Shown here: piece after piece, positions 1-6,255 of the stretch | Layout: the number at the start of each line of letters is the position of its first letter | How positions within the stretch are numbered: position 1 is the stretch's first letter | Assembly (NCBI GenBank): GCA_934527255.1 | Contig: CAKTAM010000060.1 | Coordinates: forward strand, 1-10,703 | Length of the DNA stretch: 10,703 bases | Source of the DNA: an uncultured Oscillospiraceae bacterium | Lineage (GTDB): Bacteria; Bacillota; Clostridia; Oscillospirales; Ruminococcaceae | Direction of reading: 5' to 3' | Notes under the pieces: generated by a model | What the model saw: only the letters and a program-made list of their open reading frames with translations | What the model was told of the DNA's origin: nothing | Database searches by the model: none | Program-made: the position numbers and the translations under genes

Positions 1-33
1 CGTTGAGCCGTTCAGGAAAGCGAGAACGCCGCT

Positions 34-2496
34 ATGGAAAAACAGACGAGCATCCCTCTGCAGCCCCCGCAGGGCGCGGCCCTGCTGGCCGACCGCAGCC
101 CGCGGCCGCAGCCGTTCCCCTATGTTCACGGCGGAAGCCTTTCGGCACAGCCGGGTTCGCTGTCACCGGATGTCCTGTGCGGCTATCGCTGGGCGCAGAC
201 CCCGCGTGAAAACCAGCTGTATGTGCGTCGTCCGCTGCGGGTGGATACCTGCCAGCCGGACAGCTTTGCCGGGCTGGACACGCTGGCGGATGCCCCGGCC
301 GGGGCGCTGGTGTGCGGCGCGGGCGATCTGCGGTTTGATTTTGGGGTCGAGTGCGCCGCATGGCTGGAGATCGACAGCCCGGATGCCGCGCCCGGCAGCT
401 TTACGCTGAGCATCAGCGAGTATGACTGCCCGGCCGTGGTGAACGCCGGGCCGCAGTCGCCGGTCAAGACCGGCATGCCGCAGCGCTGCGGTGACACCTG
501 GCGGCTGGAGCTGAACGCCGAGCTGTACGAGGGCGTGCGGTATGGCTTTCTGCATGTGGCCGGGCCGGTGACAACGCCGTTCCACATCACGGGCGTGCGG
601 CTGGTGTGCTTGGTATGCCCGGTCAATTACGAGGGCGCGTTTTCCGCACAGGAGCGGCAGCTGGAGCGCATCTGGTACACGGCGGCCCACACCGTCCGCC
701 TGAACCTGCGGCCGGATTATTTTGCGGCCATCCTGATGGATCGCGGCGATCGTTTTTCCTGGACGGGCGACGCATACCCGGCACAGGCGGCGGCGCTGGC
801 GGCGTTCGGCTGCTGGGAGGCTGTGCTGCACAACCTGCATTTTACCTCACAGCATGGCAACGGCATCGAAAGCTACGAGATGTATTGGGTGTTCAGCCTT
901 GCCGGGTATTATCAGGCAACCGGCGACCGGCAGGGTGTGCGCGGCCTGCTGCCGCAGGCCGAAAAACGTCTGCAGCACGCGCTGGAAATTTATGACGCGC
1001 CGGGCGACCTCAGCTTCTTCGGCTGGGACGAGCGTCTTGGCGCGGGGTTTGAAAACCCCAACACCGAAAGCAACCGCATGGCCTATCGCTGTCTGGTCGT
1101 GCAAGCTCTGCAGCAGCTTGCCGCGCTGCTGCGTGAGCTGGGCGAGTCGGCCCGCGCGGCGGAATATGAGGCGCAGGCCGATGCCAAACGGGCCGCGCTT
1201 GCCGCGCTGCCGCATTGGGAGCAGTATGGCATCCATGCCTGCGCCGACGCCATCAACGCCGGGGTGCTGTGCGGCGAGGCCGCGCAGCGGGTATACCGTC
1301 TGGTGTTTGCCGATCGGGAGGCCCGACTCTCCTATTCGCCGTTCAACCAGTATTTCCTGCTGCAGGCCATGGCACGGCTGGGCCATATGGCGGATGCGCT
1401 GTGTGCCGTGCGGGATGTATGGGGCGGCCAGCTGGAGTATGGCGCGACCTCCTTTTTCGAGGTGTATCGTCCCAGCTGGAACGCTCAGCTGCACCGCAAC
1501 GCGCCGGTGCCGAACGAACAGGCCGGGTACACCAGCCTCTGCCACCCGTGGAGCGCCGGTGTTCTGCCCTGGCTGAACGAATATGTGCTGGGGGTGCGGC
1601 CGCTGCGCGCCGGGTTTGCGCGCTTTGCCGTGATGCCGCAGCCGGACGCTGCCTGCGGCGGTCTTCGCGGCCGGGTGCCCACGCCGCACGGCCTCATTGA
1701 GCTGACGTTTGTCCTGTCGTCTGCAGAGCCGCCGACCGGCTGCATGACGCTGACGGTGCCGCAGGGCACACAGGCGGAGATCTTTTTGCCGACGGCATTT
1801 TTGGCTGCGCAGCCGCAGCTGCGGCTGGACGGCGCGCCCTGCAGTGCGCAGCCGACCCTGCAGGAGCAGACCGGTACGCTGTGCGTCAGCCTGCCGGTGC
1901 TGGGGGCCGGTGCACATCAGCTGTGCTGGCAGGCCCGCCGCCCAGGGCGGACCGTCTGTCCGCCGTGGCAATACACCGACCGCCTGCTGTACCGTGACAC
2001 GGTGACGGGCGGCGATTGGCGCGGCCGGTACGGTGCGGATGGCTGGCTGCTGTGCGCGGCCGGGCCGCAGGGCGAGGATCTGGCGCAGCTGCCGTCCTAT
2101 CTGCAGGGGCCGATGCTGCAAAAGGTGCGGCGTCAGCCCGGCTTTGCCGCACCCGCCGCGCCGTGTCTGCCGCAGGGCGGGCACTCGGCCGGGGCGTGGC
2201 AAACGCAGGATCCGGCCGCCTGCATGCAGACCTTCACGGTCGACCTTCTCTGCCGCAGCGACCGTGATTATCGCCTGACGCTGTACTTCGCAGACGAGGC
2301 TGCCGCTGCGCGCAGCGCGGCGGTCGAACTGTTCGCCCTGCCGCAGCTTTCGCTGGCGGCGCCGGTGCAGGTGGTGGAACGGTTTGCGGGCGGAGTTTAT
2401 CTGGTTTATCAATGCAGCGGCAGTGTGCGGATACGCATTGACCAGCGCCGCGGCCCCAATGCGGTGCTGAACGCCCTGTTTTTTGACCCCGTTTAA
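34..2496 (+). CDS. GH78-type (alpha-L-rhamnosidase-like) six-hairpin glycosidase with C-terminal beta module
   Basis: This 820-residue protein probably removes a terminal sugar such as alpha-L-rhamnose from imported glycosides; the exact substrate is inferred, not seen. Residues about 60-195 form a beta-rich N-terminal region. Residues about 200-525 are the (alpha/alpha)6 barrel, with D-R-G-D-R-F-S-W-T-G-D at 236-246, matching the acidic signature of GH78, and GATSFFE at 470-476, where E476 aligns with the second catalytic Glu. SLCHPWSAG (501-509) followed by W-L-N-E-Y-V-L-G is typical of the GH78 barrel end. Residues 530-650 fit the usual C-terminal beta domain. Residues about 655-820 are an additional module ending in a GPNAVLNALFF motif. 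Canonical GH78 enzymes carry Glu where this one has D239, as in a divergent subclass with DR-x3-W-x-GD. No signal peptide is seen, so it should act in the cytoplasm. An in-frame TGA at 4-6 rules out a longer start; the ribosome binding site (AGGAAAG, 14-20) is weak and distant. Confidence 0.85.
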   Translation: MEKQTSIPLQPPQGAALLADRSPRPQPFPYVHGGSLSAQPGSLSPDVLCGYRWAQTPRENQLYVRRPLRVDTCQPDSFAGLDTLADAPAGALVCGAGDLRFDFGVECAAWLEIDSPDAAPGSFTLSISEYDCPAVVNAGPQSPVKTGMPQRCGDTWRLELNAELYEGVRYGFLHVAGPVTTPFHITGVRLVCLVCPVNYEGAFSAQERQLERIWYTAAHTVRLNLRPDYFAAILMDRGDRFSWTGDAYPAQAAALAAFGCWEAVLHNLHFTSQHGNGIESYEMYWVFSLAGYYQATGDRQGVRGLLPQAEKRLQHALEIYDAPGDLSFFGWDERLGAGFENPNTESNRMAYRCLVVQALQQLAALLRELGESARAAEYEAQADAKRAALAALPHWEQYGIHACADAINAGVLCGEAAQRVYRLVFADREARLSYSPFNQYFLLQAMARLGHMADALCAVRDVWGGQLEYGATSFFEVYRPSWNAQLHRNAPVPNEQAGYTSLCHPWSAGVLPWLNEYVLGVRPLRAGFARFAVMPQPDAACGGLRGRVPTPHGLIELTFVLSSAEPPTGCMTLTVPQGTQAEIFLPTAFLAAQPQLRLDGAPCSAQPTLQEQTGTLCVSLPVLGAGAHQLCWQARRPGRTVCPPWQYTDRLLYRDTVTGGDWRGRYGADGWLLCAAGPQGEDLAQLPSYLQGPMLQKVRRQPGFAAPAAPCLPQGGHSAGAWQTQDPAACMQTFTVDLLCRSDRDYRLTLYFADEAAAARSAAVELFALPQLSLAAPVQVVERFAGGVYLVYQCSGSVRIRIDQRRGPNAVLNALFFDPV

Positions 2497-2572
2497 TGGG
2501 CAGAGCATCCGGTTTTGCCTGCCCGGCGGGCAGCATTTGACAGACAGCGCCGCAATGTGCCCGATTTCGCCC

Positions 2573-2601
2573 TTGCATTGCCGTCGCAAATGATGTATAC
2601 T
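2573..2601 (+). promoter_or_regulatory. Sigma-A promoter for ireB
   Basis: TTGCAT at 2573-2578 and TATACT at 2596-2601 are separated by exactly 17 bp. The -10 box lies 34 bp before the ireB start. This gives ireB and the small gene after it their own promoter, independent of the glycosidase upstream. Confidence 0.8.
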
Positions 2602-2634
2602 AATTCTGAAACAGGAAAAAAGGAGGGATCGTTG

Positions 2635-2886
2635 ATGGTGGATCCGACCGCGATTTTCAGGCTCTTTGAGGATAAGGACGATCAGATCAAAACGACCCTG
2701 ACAGAGGTATATCAGGCCCTGAAGGAAAAGGGGTATAACCCCATCAATCAGTTGGTCGGGTATATTTTGTCGGAAGATCCCACCTATATCACCACTTATC
2801 AGAACGCCCGCAACAAGATCCGCCGCATCGACCGCGACGATCTTCTGCAGGAGCTGCTGAAAAATTATCTGGGGGACAGCCTGTGA
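2635..2886 (+). CDS. ireB: IreB family regulatory protein (UPF0297/YrzL)
   Basis: This 83-residue protein belongs to the IreB (formerly UPF0297) family, small dimeric proteins of Firmicutes. In Enterococcus faecalis IreB is a substrate of the PASTA kinase IreK and limits cephalosporin resistance. The family signature is clear: a T-L-T-E-V-Y helix, EKGYNPINQLVGYILS (31-46), DPTYI-x-TY-x-NARNKIR (48-63) and a C-terminal D-D-L-L-Q-E-L-L helix. Length matches the family (80-90). The ATG at 2635 is chosen because AAGGAGG at 2620-2626 is correctly spaced and the family starts here; an in-frame TTG at 2632 lies directly before it, and another TTG at 2515 precedes the promoter. Only one N-terminal Thr (T5) is present, whereas the enterococcal protein has two phosphorylated Thr. 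The usual ruvX neighbour is not in the window. Confidence 0.93.
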   Translation: MVDPTAIFRLFEDKDDQIKTTLTEVYQALKEKGYNPINQLVGYILSEDPTYITTYQNARNKIRRIDRDDLLQELLKNYLGDSL

Positions 2887-2934
2887 CCATGGCGCTTGCC
2901 CCCTGCATTCGCAAAGAAAACGGAGGTGTTCGCC

Positions 2935-3219
2935 ATGGCTTTTGAAGCCCCGCTGACCTATAAGGGCCGCCCGCTGGTGCGCTGTAAAAATCAAATTTAT
3001 TACGGCAGTATGTCTGACCCTTTTGTGGTTTTTATGCAGATCCTTTCAACAAAGCAGGTGGACGGCGTTGAAGTCGCCGACCGTGTGCATCTGTCGCTGC
3101 TCTCAACCGACAGCGCCAAGCCCCTGCAGGAGAGAATGATCCGTCAGGGCGACAAAAACGGCCTGTTCAGCGCGCTGGATATCAGCTGCATCTGGCTGGA
3201 GCATGCCGAAAACGGCTAA
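2935..3219 (+). CDS. Small conserved-looking protein of unknown function, ireB operon
   Basis: I do not recognise a named family for this 94-residue protein. The start ATG at 2935 follows GGAGG at 2922-2926 at good spacing; an earlier in-frame start at 2896 has no such site and is rejected. The gene starts 48 bp after ireB with no terminator between, so the two are probably co-transcribed, and the strong terminator at 3255-3295 ends the unit. The protein is soluble, with no signal peptide or membrane segment. Visible features are an N-terminal beta-like stretch (LTYKGRPLVRCKNQIYYG, 6-23), a central strand-rich part (VVFMQILSTKQVDGVEVADRVHLSLLST) and a C-terminal helix around L-F-S-A-L-D-I-S-C-I-W-L-E. 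The beta-rich pattern suggests a small compact domain. Codon use matches its neighbours. Confidence 0.8.
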   Translation: MAFEAPLTYKGRPLVRCKNQIYYGSMSDPFVVFMQILSTKQVDGVEVADRVHLSLLSTDSAKPLQERMIRQGDKNGLFSALDISCIWLEHAENG

Positions 3220-3254
3220 GCCCGCCGAATGGGGTTCCCGCTTTTATTTGGCAG

Positions 3255-3295
3255 AAAAAAGGAAGCGCTTTTGAAAAAAGGCGCTTCCTTTTTTT
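3255..3295 (+). terminator. Rho-independent terminator of the ireB operon
   Basis: GGAAGCGC (3261-3268) pairs with GCGCTTCC (3281-3288), flanked by six A (3255-3260) and a run of seven T (3289-3295). The A/T flanks extend the stem to about 14 bp, and it should also work in the opposite direction. Confidence 0.9.
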
Positions 3296-3317
3296 GGCTT
3301 TCCGGTTTATTCGGCGT

Positions 3318-3345
3318 AAAAAAGCCGCCCGGCCATGCGGGCGGC
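3318..3345 (-). terminator. Rho-independent terminator of the XRE regulator gene
   Basis: GCCGCCCG (3324-3331) pairs with CGGGCGGC (3338-3345) around a 6-base loop. On the minus strand the hairpin is followed by six T (3323 down to 3318). It lies 23 bp past the stop of the XRE gene and converges with the ireB terminator. Confidence 0.88.
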
Positions 3346-3368
3346 ATCCATTCGGCTGCAGGGCACGC

Positions 3369-3689
3369 TCAGATGCGGCCAAAGCCATCGGGGCTTTCGC
3401 CCTCTTCCTTCTTCTGGTAGGAGGCAAACAGCTTCTCGGGAAAAACGTTCATATTGATGATCCAACGCTTGGTCTCGGGGTTGACGATCAGCACCATCAG
3501 AAAAGCGTTGAACTGATACCACGTCATTTTGACCTCACCGCACTCAATAGCGCTGATACGGGCACGGGAAACGCCGCACAGATCGCCAAAATCCGTCTGG
3601 CTCAGGCGCAGCATTTTGCGCATGGAGGGCAGATAGTTGGCCATGGTTTTCATCATATCCTGTTTTTCAGCGGGGGTTAGTTTAATCAT
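3369..3689 (-). CDS. XRE-family helix-turn-helix transcriptional regulator
   Basis: This is a small DNA-binding protein of 106 residues. A Cro/C1-type helix-turn-helix spans about residues 20-75: LPSMRKMLRLSQTDFGDLCG then VSRARISAIECGEVKMT, with the recognition helix around SRARISAIE (41-49). The C-terminal tail (ASYQKKEEGESPDGFGRI) looks disordered. The start at 3689 is chosen because AAGGAG lies about 10 bases upstream on the minus strand; a longer in-frame start at 3749 would overlap the -10 box and is rejected. The gene has its own promoter (3748-3776) and terminator (3318-3345), so it is monocistronic. No toxin-like partner gene adjoins it, which argues against a toxin-antitoxin pair. 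Its target is unknown; a palindrome between its own -35 and -10 suggests autoregulation, which is inference. Confidence 0.88.
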   Translation of the reverse strand: MIKLTPAEKQDMMKTMANYLPSMRKMLRLSQTDFGDLCGVSRARISAIECGEVKMTWYQFNAFLMVLIVNPETKRWIINMNVFPEKLFASYQKKEEGESPDGFGRI

Positions 3690-3747
3690 AGCGACACACT
3701 CCTTATCTTCTGCAGGAACTCTATTTTCCGATCCGTGGTATGAACTC

Positions 3748-3776
3748 ATTGTAACATTTCAAATGACGCTTTTCAA
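3748..3776 (-). promoter_or_regulatory. Sigma-A promoter of the XRE gene
   Basis: Read on the minus strand, TTGAAA (3776-3771) and TACAAT (3753-3748) are separated by 17 bp. The -10 box lies about 58 bp before the chosen XRE start codon. Confidence 0.8.
3755..3765. promoter_or_regulatory. Possible operator palindrome in the XRE promoter spacer
   Basis: CATTTCAAATG is a perfect 5-bp-arm palindrome with a one-base centre. It lies wholly between the -35 and -10 boxes, where a bound dimer would block RNA polymerase. Binding by the XRE protein itself is a guess from position. Confidence 0.4.
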
Positions 3777-3806
3777 TACCCGTTTTGATGATTCCCTCTA
3801 TTTTTA

Positions 3807-3819
3807 TCGCAAATTGCGA
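3807..3819. promoter_or_regulatory. Palindrome between the NusG-II gene and the XRE promoter
   Basis: TCGCAAATTGCGA is a perfect palindrome with 6-bp arms and a one-base centre, 30 bp upstream of the XRE -35 box and 3 bp past the stop of the preceding gene. In RNA it could form a 5-bp hairpin, but on the minus strand it is followed by A-rich rather than T-rich sequence, so it is not a standard terminator. A protein-binding site is possible. Confidence 0.3.
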
Positions 3820-3821
3820 CG

Positions 3822-4160
3822 TTAGGAATAAAAAATTTCAAGAAATGCTCCCGCCGGGGCACAAACGGCGGTCTGTCCTTCCTCTGACAGCCAGCCGAAG
3901 CCCTCGCACAAATGATCCGGGCAAACTGAATCAATAAAGCATATTCTGCCTCCACTGACTCGCAGCGTAACAGGCAGCATACCGTTGTCATAGCGCAGCA
4001 CCGCATTCTGTGCAAGCGAAACGGTAAAGCTTTCGCCGTCGGCAAAGGTCAGGCGTGCCGCCGTGCCGCCGCGGTGCGGCGCGGCCAGCCACAGGGCGGT
4101 TGCCAGCCCCAGCAGGCCAAGCGCCAGCCAGAGGCTGCGCAAAGTAAAAAAACGGCGCAT
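3822..4160 (-). CDS. Membrane-anchored NusG domain II-containing protein
   Basis: This 112-residue protein has one N-terminal membrane segment (about residues 9-27, LWLALGLLGLATALWLAA) with Arg residues before it. A domain resembling the NusG_II fold follows (about 35-111). The domain shows the family pattern G-G-R-I-C-F-I-D-S-V-C-P-D-H-L-C (71-85), then GWLSEEGQTAVCAP (89-102). The four cysteines C74, C80, C85 and C100 could form a metal site or disulfides; the CPDxLC element is characteristic. It is not a transcription factor in the usual sense and its role is not established. In many Clostridia it neighbours electron-transport or Gx-transporter genes; none is seen here. AAAGGAG precedes the ATG at 4160 at good spacing. 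It follows the aminotransferase by 86 bp with no clear terminator or promoter between, so it may be the third gene of that operon. Confidence 0.85.
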   Translation of the reverse strand: MRRFFTLRSLWLALGLLGLATALWLAAPHRGGTAARLTFADGESFTVSLAQNAVLRYDNGMLPVTLRVSGGRICFIDSVCPDHLCEGFGWLSEEGQTAVCAPAGAFLEIFYS

Positions 4161-4246
4161 TGGCGCTCTCCTTTCCGGGTGGGGGGCTTACGGCCCTTTG
4201 AAACCACAGTGCGGCTGCAGACAGTATGGGCGCCGTCCGCCCGCCT

Positions 4247-5431
4247 TTAGACGGCCGGACTGCCCAGCTCCTGCAGAAAGGCGCGAATGCGTGCCAGCGC
4301 CTCCAGAATATGCTCGGTCGAATAGCAGTACGACGCCCGTACAAACCCCTCGCCGCCCTGCCCGAACGCCGTGCCGGGCACCAGCGCCACACGCTTGGCG
4401 CGCAGCAGCCGCTCGCAGAACTCATCGCTGCCCATGCCGGTGGAGGCAATGCAGGGAAAGGCGTAAAACGCGCCCTTGGGCTCGCGGCAGGTCAGCCCAA
4501 GCTCGTTGAAGCCCGAGACGATCAGCCGCCTGCGCATGTCGTATTCCTCTACCATGCGGGCGACGGCCTCGTCGCAGCTGCGCAGGGCCTCTACGGCGGC
4601 ATATTGCGAGGTGGTCGGCGCGCACATGATGGCGAACTGGTGTATCTTGGTCATCTGCGCCAGCAGCGGCTGTGGCCCGCAGGCATAGCCCAGCCGCCAG
4701 CCGGTCATGGAAAACGCCTTGGAAAAACCGTTGATGGTGACGGTGCGCTCCCGCATGCCGGGAATGCTGGCAGGCGCGGTGTGCCGCCCGCCGCCAAAGG
4801 TCAGCTCGGCGTAAATTTCATCGGAAATGACCACGATATTGGTGTCCCGCAGCACGGCGGCCAGCGCCTCCAGGTCGCCGCGCTCCATCACGGCGCCGGT
4901 GGGGTTGCAGGGGTAGGGCAGCACCAGTGCCTTGGTGCGCGGGGAGATCAGCGCTTTCAGTTCTGCCGGGGTGACCTTGAAGTCGTTTTCGGCACGGGTG
5001 CGCAGAATGACGGGCACGCCGCCTGCCAGCCGGGTGATCGGCTCGTAGCAGACATAGCTTGGCTGGGGAATGATGACCTCGTCCCCGGGCTGTACCAGGG
5101 CGCGGATGCACAGATCAATGGCTTCGCTGCCTCCGACCGTCACCAGAATTTCCGTGTCGGGGTCATAGCTCAGGTCATATTTGCGCCGCAGGTAAGCGGC
5201 CAGCTCCTGCCGCAGCGGGGCCAGCCCGCGGTTGGCGGTGTATTTGGTGCGCCCGCGCTCCAGCGAGCGGATGCCGGTGTTGCGGATCTGCCATGGGGTG
5301 GGAAAATCCGGTTCGCCGACGCCCAGCGAGATGACGTCCTCCATCTGATTGGCAATGTCAAAAAATTTGCGGATGCCGGAGGGCCGGATCTCCTGCACGG
5401 TCGGGTTGAGAATTTTTTCGTAGTCTATCAT
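4247..5431 (-). CDS. PLP-dependent class I/II aminotransferase, probable alanine aminotransferase (AlaT-like)
   Basis: This 394-residue fold-type I enzyme should transfer an amino group between an amino acid and a 2-oxo acid, most likely pyruvate to alanine. Visible motifs are YTANRGLAPLR (64-74), GGSEAID (100-106), PYPCNPTGA (172-180) with N176, SDEIY (203-207) with D204 for the pyridine nitrogen, GFSKAFSMTGWRLGY (235-249) with Schiff-base lysine K238, and FVRASY (363-368) with R365 for the substrate carboxylate. Length and motifs are complete. Its ATG overlaps the stop of the Lrp regulator by 4 bp (ATGA), so the two are translationally coupled. The regulator-aminotransferase pair resembles alaR-alaT (formerly yugG-yugH) of Bacillus subtilis, and the alanine-type T-box upstream supports alanine as product. 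Aspartate or another transaminase activity cannot be excluded from sequence alone. Confidence 0.93.
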   Translation of the reverse strand: MIDYEKILNPTVQEIRPSGIRKFFDIANQMEDVISLGVGEPDFPTPWQIRNTGIRSLERGRTKYTANRGLAPLRQELAAYLRRKYDLSYDPDTEILVTVGGSEAIDLCIRALVQPGDEVIIPQPSYVCYEPITRLAGGVPVILRTRAENDFKVTPAELKALISPRTKALVLPYPCNPTGAVMERGDLEALAAVLRDTNIVVISDEIYAELTFGGGRHTAPASIPGMRERTVTINGFSKAFSMTGWRLGYACGPQPLLAQMTKIHQFAIMCAPTTSQYAAVEALRSCDEAVARMVEEYDMRRRLIVSGFNELGLTCREPKGAFYAFPCIASTGMGSDEFCERLLRAKRVALVPGTAFGQGGEGFVRASYCYSTEHILEALARIRAFLQELGSPAV

Positions 5432-5910
5432 AGCAAAAATGTACCCCGATCATCCGTATTTCGGTCGTGCAGCTCGACATCCATTTCCTTATAGCGGCGC
5501 AGCACAAAATAGGTGGCGGTTTCCACGACGGAATCAATGGTCGAAAGCTCCTTGGAAACAAACATGGCCACCTGCTGGAACGTCTTTCCGCGCACCACCA
5601 CGCTCAGGTCGTACACGCCGGACATCAGATAGACCGATTCCACCTCCGGATATTTGGCCACCCGCTCGGCGACCTCCTCAAAGCCAAAGCCCGGCTTGGG
5701 GGTGACTTTCAGTTCGATGATGGCAGAGACCATGGCGCTGTCGACCTTTTCCCAGTCGACGACCGCCTTATAGCCGCGAATGACGCCCTCCTTTTCCATG
5801 GCGGCGATCTCGGCGCGCACCTCCTCCTCGGTGCGGCCCAGCATCAGGGCGATCTCTTTCGGGGTAGCCCGTGCGTTCCGGCTCAGCAGGTTCAAAATTT
5901 TGGCGTTCAT
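5428..5910 (-). CDS. Lrp/AsnC family transcriptional regulator (AlaR-like)
   Basis: This 160-residue regulator has the standard two-part layout. The N-terminal winged helix-turn-helix (about 1-50) reads MNAKILNLLSRNARATPKEI followed by ALMLGRTEEEVRAEIAAMEK, then GVIRGYKAVVDWEKV. The C-terminal RAM ligand-binding and oligomerisation domain (about 60-140) contains LMSGVYDLSVVVRGKT (95-110), whose G-x-Y-D turn is typical of the effector pocket. The start at 5910 follows AAAGGAG at good spacing; an upstream in-frame start at 5994 would read through the T-box terminator and is rejected. Its stop overlaps the aminotransferase start. Expression is governed by the T-box leader just upstream. By analogy with AlaR it may sense alanine and act on its own operon, which is inference. 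The C-terminal tail (LHDRNTDDRGTFLL) is longer than in many family members. Confidence 0.92.
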   Translation of the reverse strand: MNAKILNLLSRNARATPKEIALMLGRTEEEVRAEIAAMEKEGVIRGYKAVVDWEKVDSAMVSAIIELKVTPKPGFGFEEVAERVAKYPEVESVYLMSGVYDLSVVVRGKTFQQVAMFVSKELSTIDSVVETATYFVLRRYKEMDVELHDRNTDDRGTFLL

Positions 5911-5935
5911 TGCAAATGCTCCTTTCGGCAAAAAT

Positions 5936-5973
5936 AAAACAAAAAGTCCCGGATGCATTGCTGCATCCGGGAC
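5936..5973 (-). terminator. T-box regulated intrinsic terminator
   Basis: On the minus strand GTCCCGGATGCA (5973-5962) pairs with TGCATCCGGGAC (5957-5946) around the loop GCAA, a perfect 12-bp stem, followed by TTTTTGTTTTATTTTT. Its upstream arm shares CCCGG with the antiterminator, so the two structures exclude each other. It lies 36 bp before the Lrp regulator start. Confidence 0.95.
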
Positions 5974-6220
5974 GGAAAAGCTCCGTGGTACCACCCGGCT
6001 TCAGAGAAACCCATGCTCTCTGCACTTGCCCGGCGGCGGTGTCGACCGCTGCCGCACCCGGGTAACGGCGGGCTGCCGTCTGTGCCTACACGGAAAAGCC
6101 CTTCGGCACAAAAGCTCCAAGACTGCTTCACGGGGGCCGCCCGGGGGCTTGCACCGACCGCCCTCTCTCTGCACAGCGACAAAACCGCTACTCTTTCTCT
6201 TCACAGCTGTTTTGTGATTT
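5941..6220 (-). promoter_or_regulatory. T-box riboswitch, alanine specifier
   Basis: The leader RNA, starting near 6220, carries the T-box core GGGTGGTACCAC (5996-5985), the hallmark of tRNA-sensing leaders. It sits in an antiterminator whose flanks CCGGG and CCCGG pair, and it is followed by the competing terminator. The Stem I region shows AAGAGAAAGAGTA near its 5' end, the GGTGCAAGCC apical element, and GAAGCAGTCTTGGAGC on its 3' side. Aligned from memory with the glyQS leader (GGC followed by A-T-T-C-T-T-G-A-G-C), the specifier is GCA at 6126-6124, an alanine codon followed by a purine. The UGGU bulge would pair with a tRNA ending ACCA, and bacterial tRNA-Ala has discriminator A, which agrees. 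Uncharged tRNA-Ala should thus turn on the regulator and aminotransferase genes. The Stem I fold was not computed, so the specifier is less certain than the T-box call. Confidence 0.93.
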
Positions 6221-6226
6221 TTTCTC

Positions 6227-6255
6227 ATTATACCGCAGGCACGCCTCCCCGTCAA
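6227..6255 (-). promoter_or_regulatory. Sigma-A promoter of the T-box/alaR-alaT operon
   Basis: Read on the minus strand, TTGACG (6255-6250) and a perfect TATAAT (6232-6227) are 17 bp apart. Transcription should begin near 6220, placing the whole T-box in the leader. Confidence 0.9.

Noticed and set aside
2519..2533. Hairpin CTGCCC/GGGCAG after the GH78-type gene
   Set aside because: The stem is only 6 bp and no T-run follows, so it is not a credible intrinsic terminator.
2537..2542. Perfect TTGACA hexamer upstream of ireB
   Set aside because: No acceptable -10 sequence lies 16-18 bp downstream; the TTGCAT/TATACT pair at 2573-2601 is far better.
847..2994. Long open frame on the minus strand opposite the GH78-type gene
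   Set aside because: It is an antisense shadow of a GC-biased gene: Arg/Ala/Gln/His-rich, no recognisable domain, and it runs across ireB and its promoter.
3369..3689. XRE gene as antitoxin of a toxin-antitoxin pair
   Set aside because: It is monocistronic with its own promoter and terminator, and no small toxin-like gene adjoins it.
4226..5494. 422-codon open frame on the plus strand opposite the aminotransferase
   Set aside because: The minus strand encodes a complete aminotransferase with all catalytic motifs; the plus frame has none.
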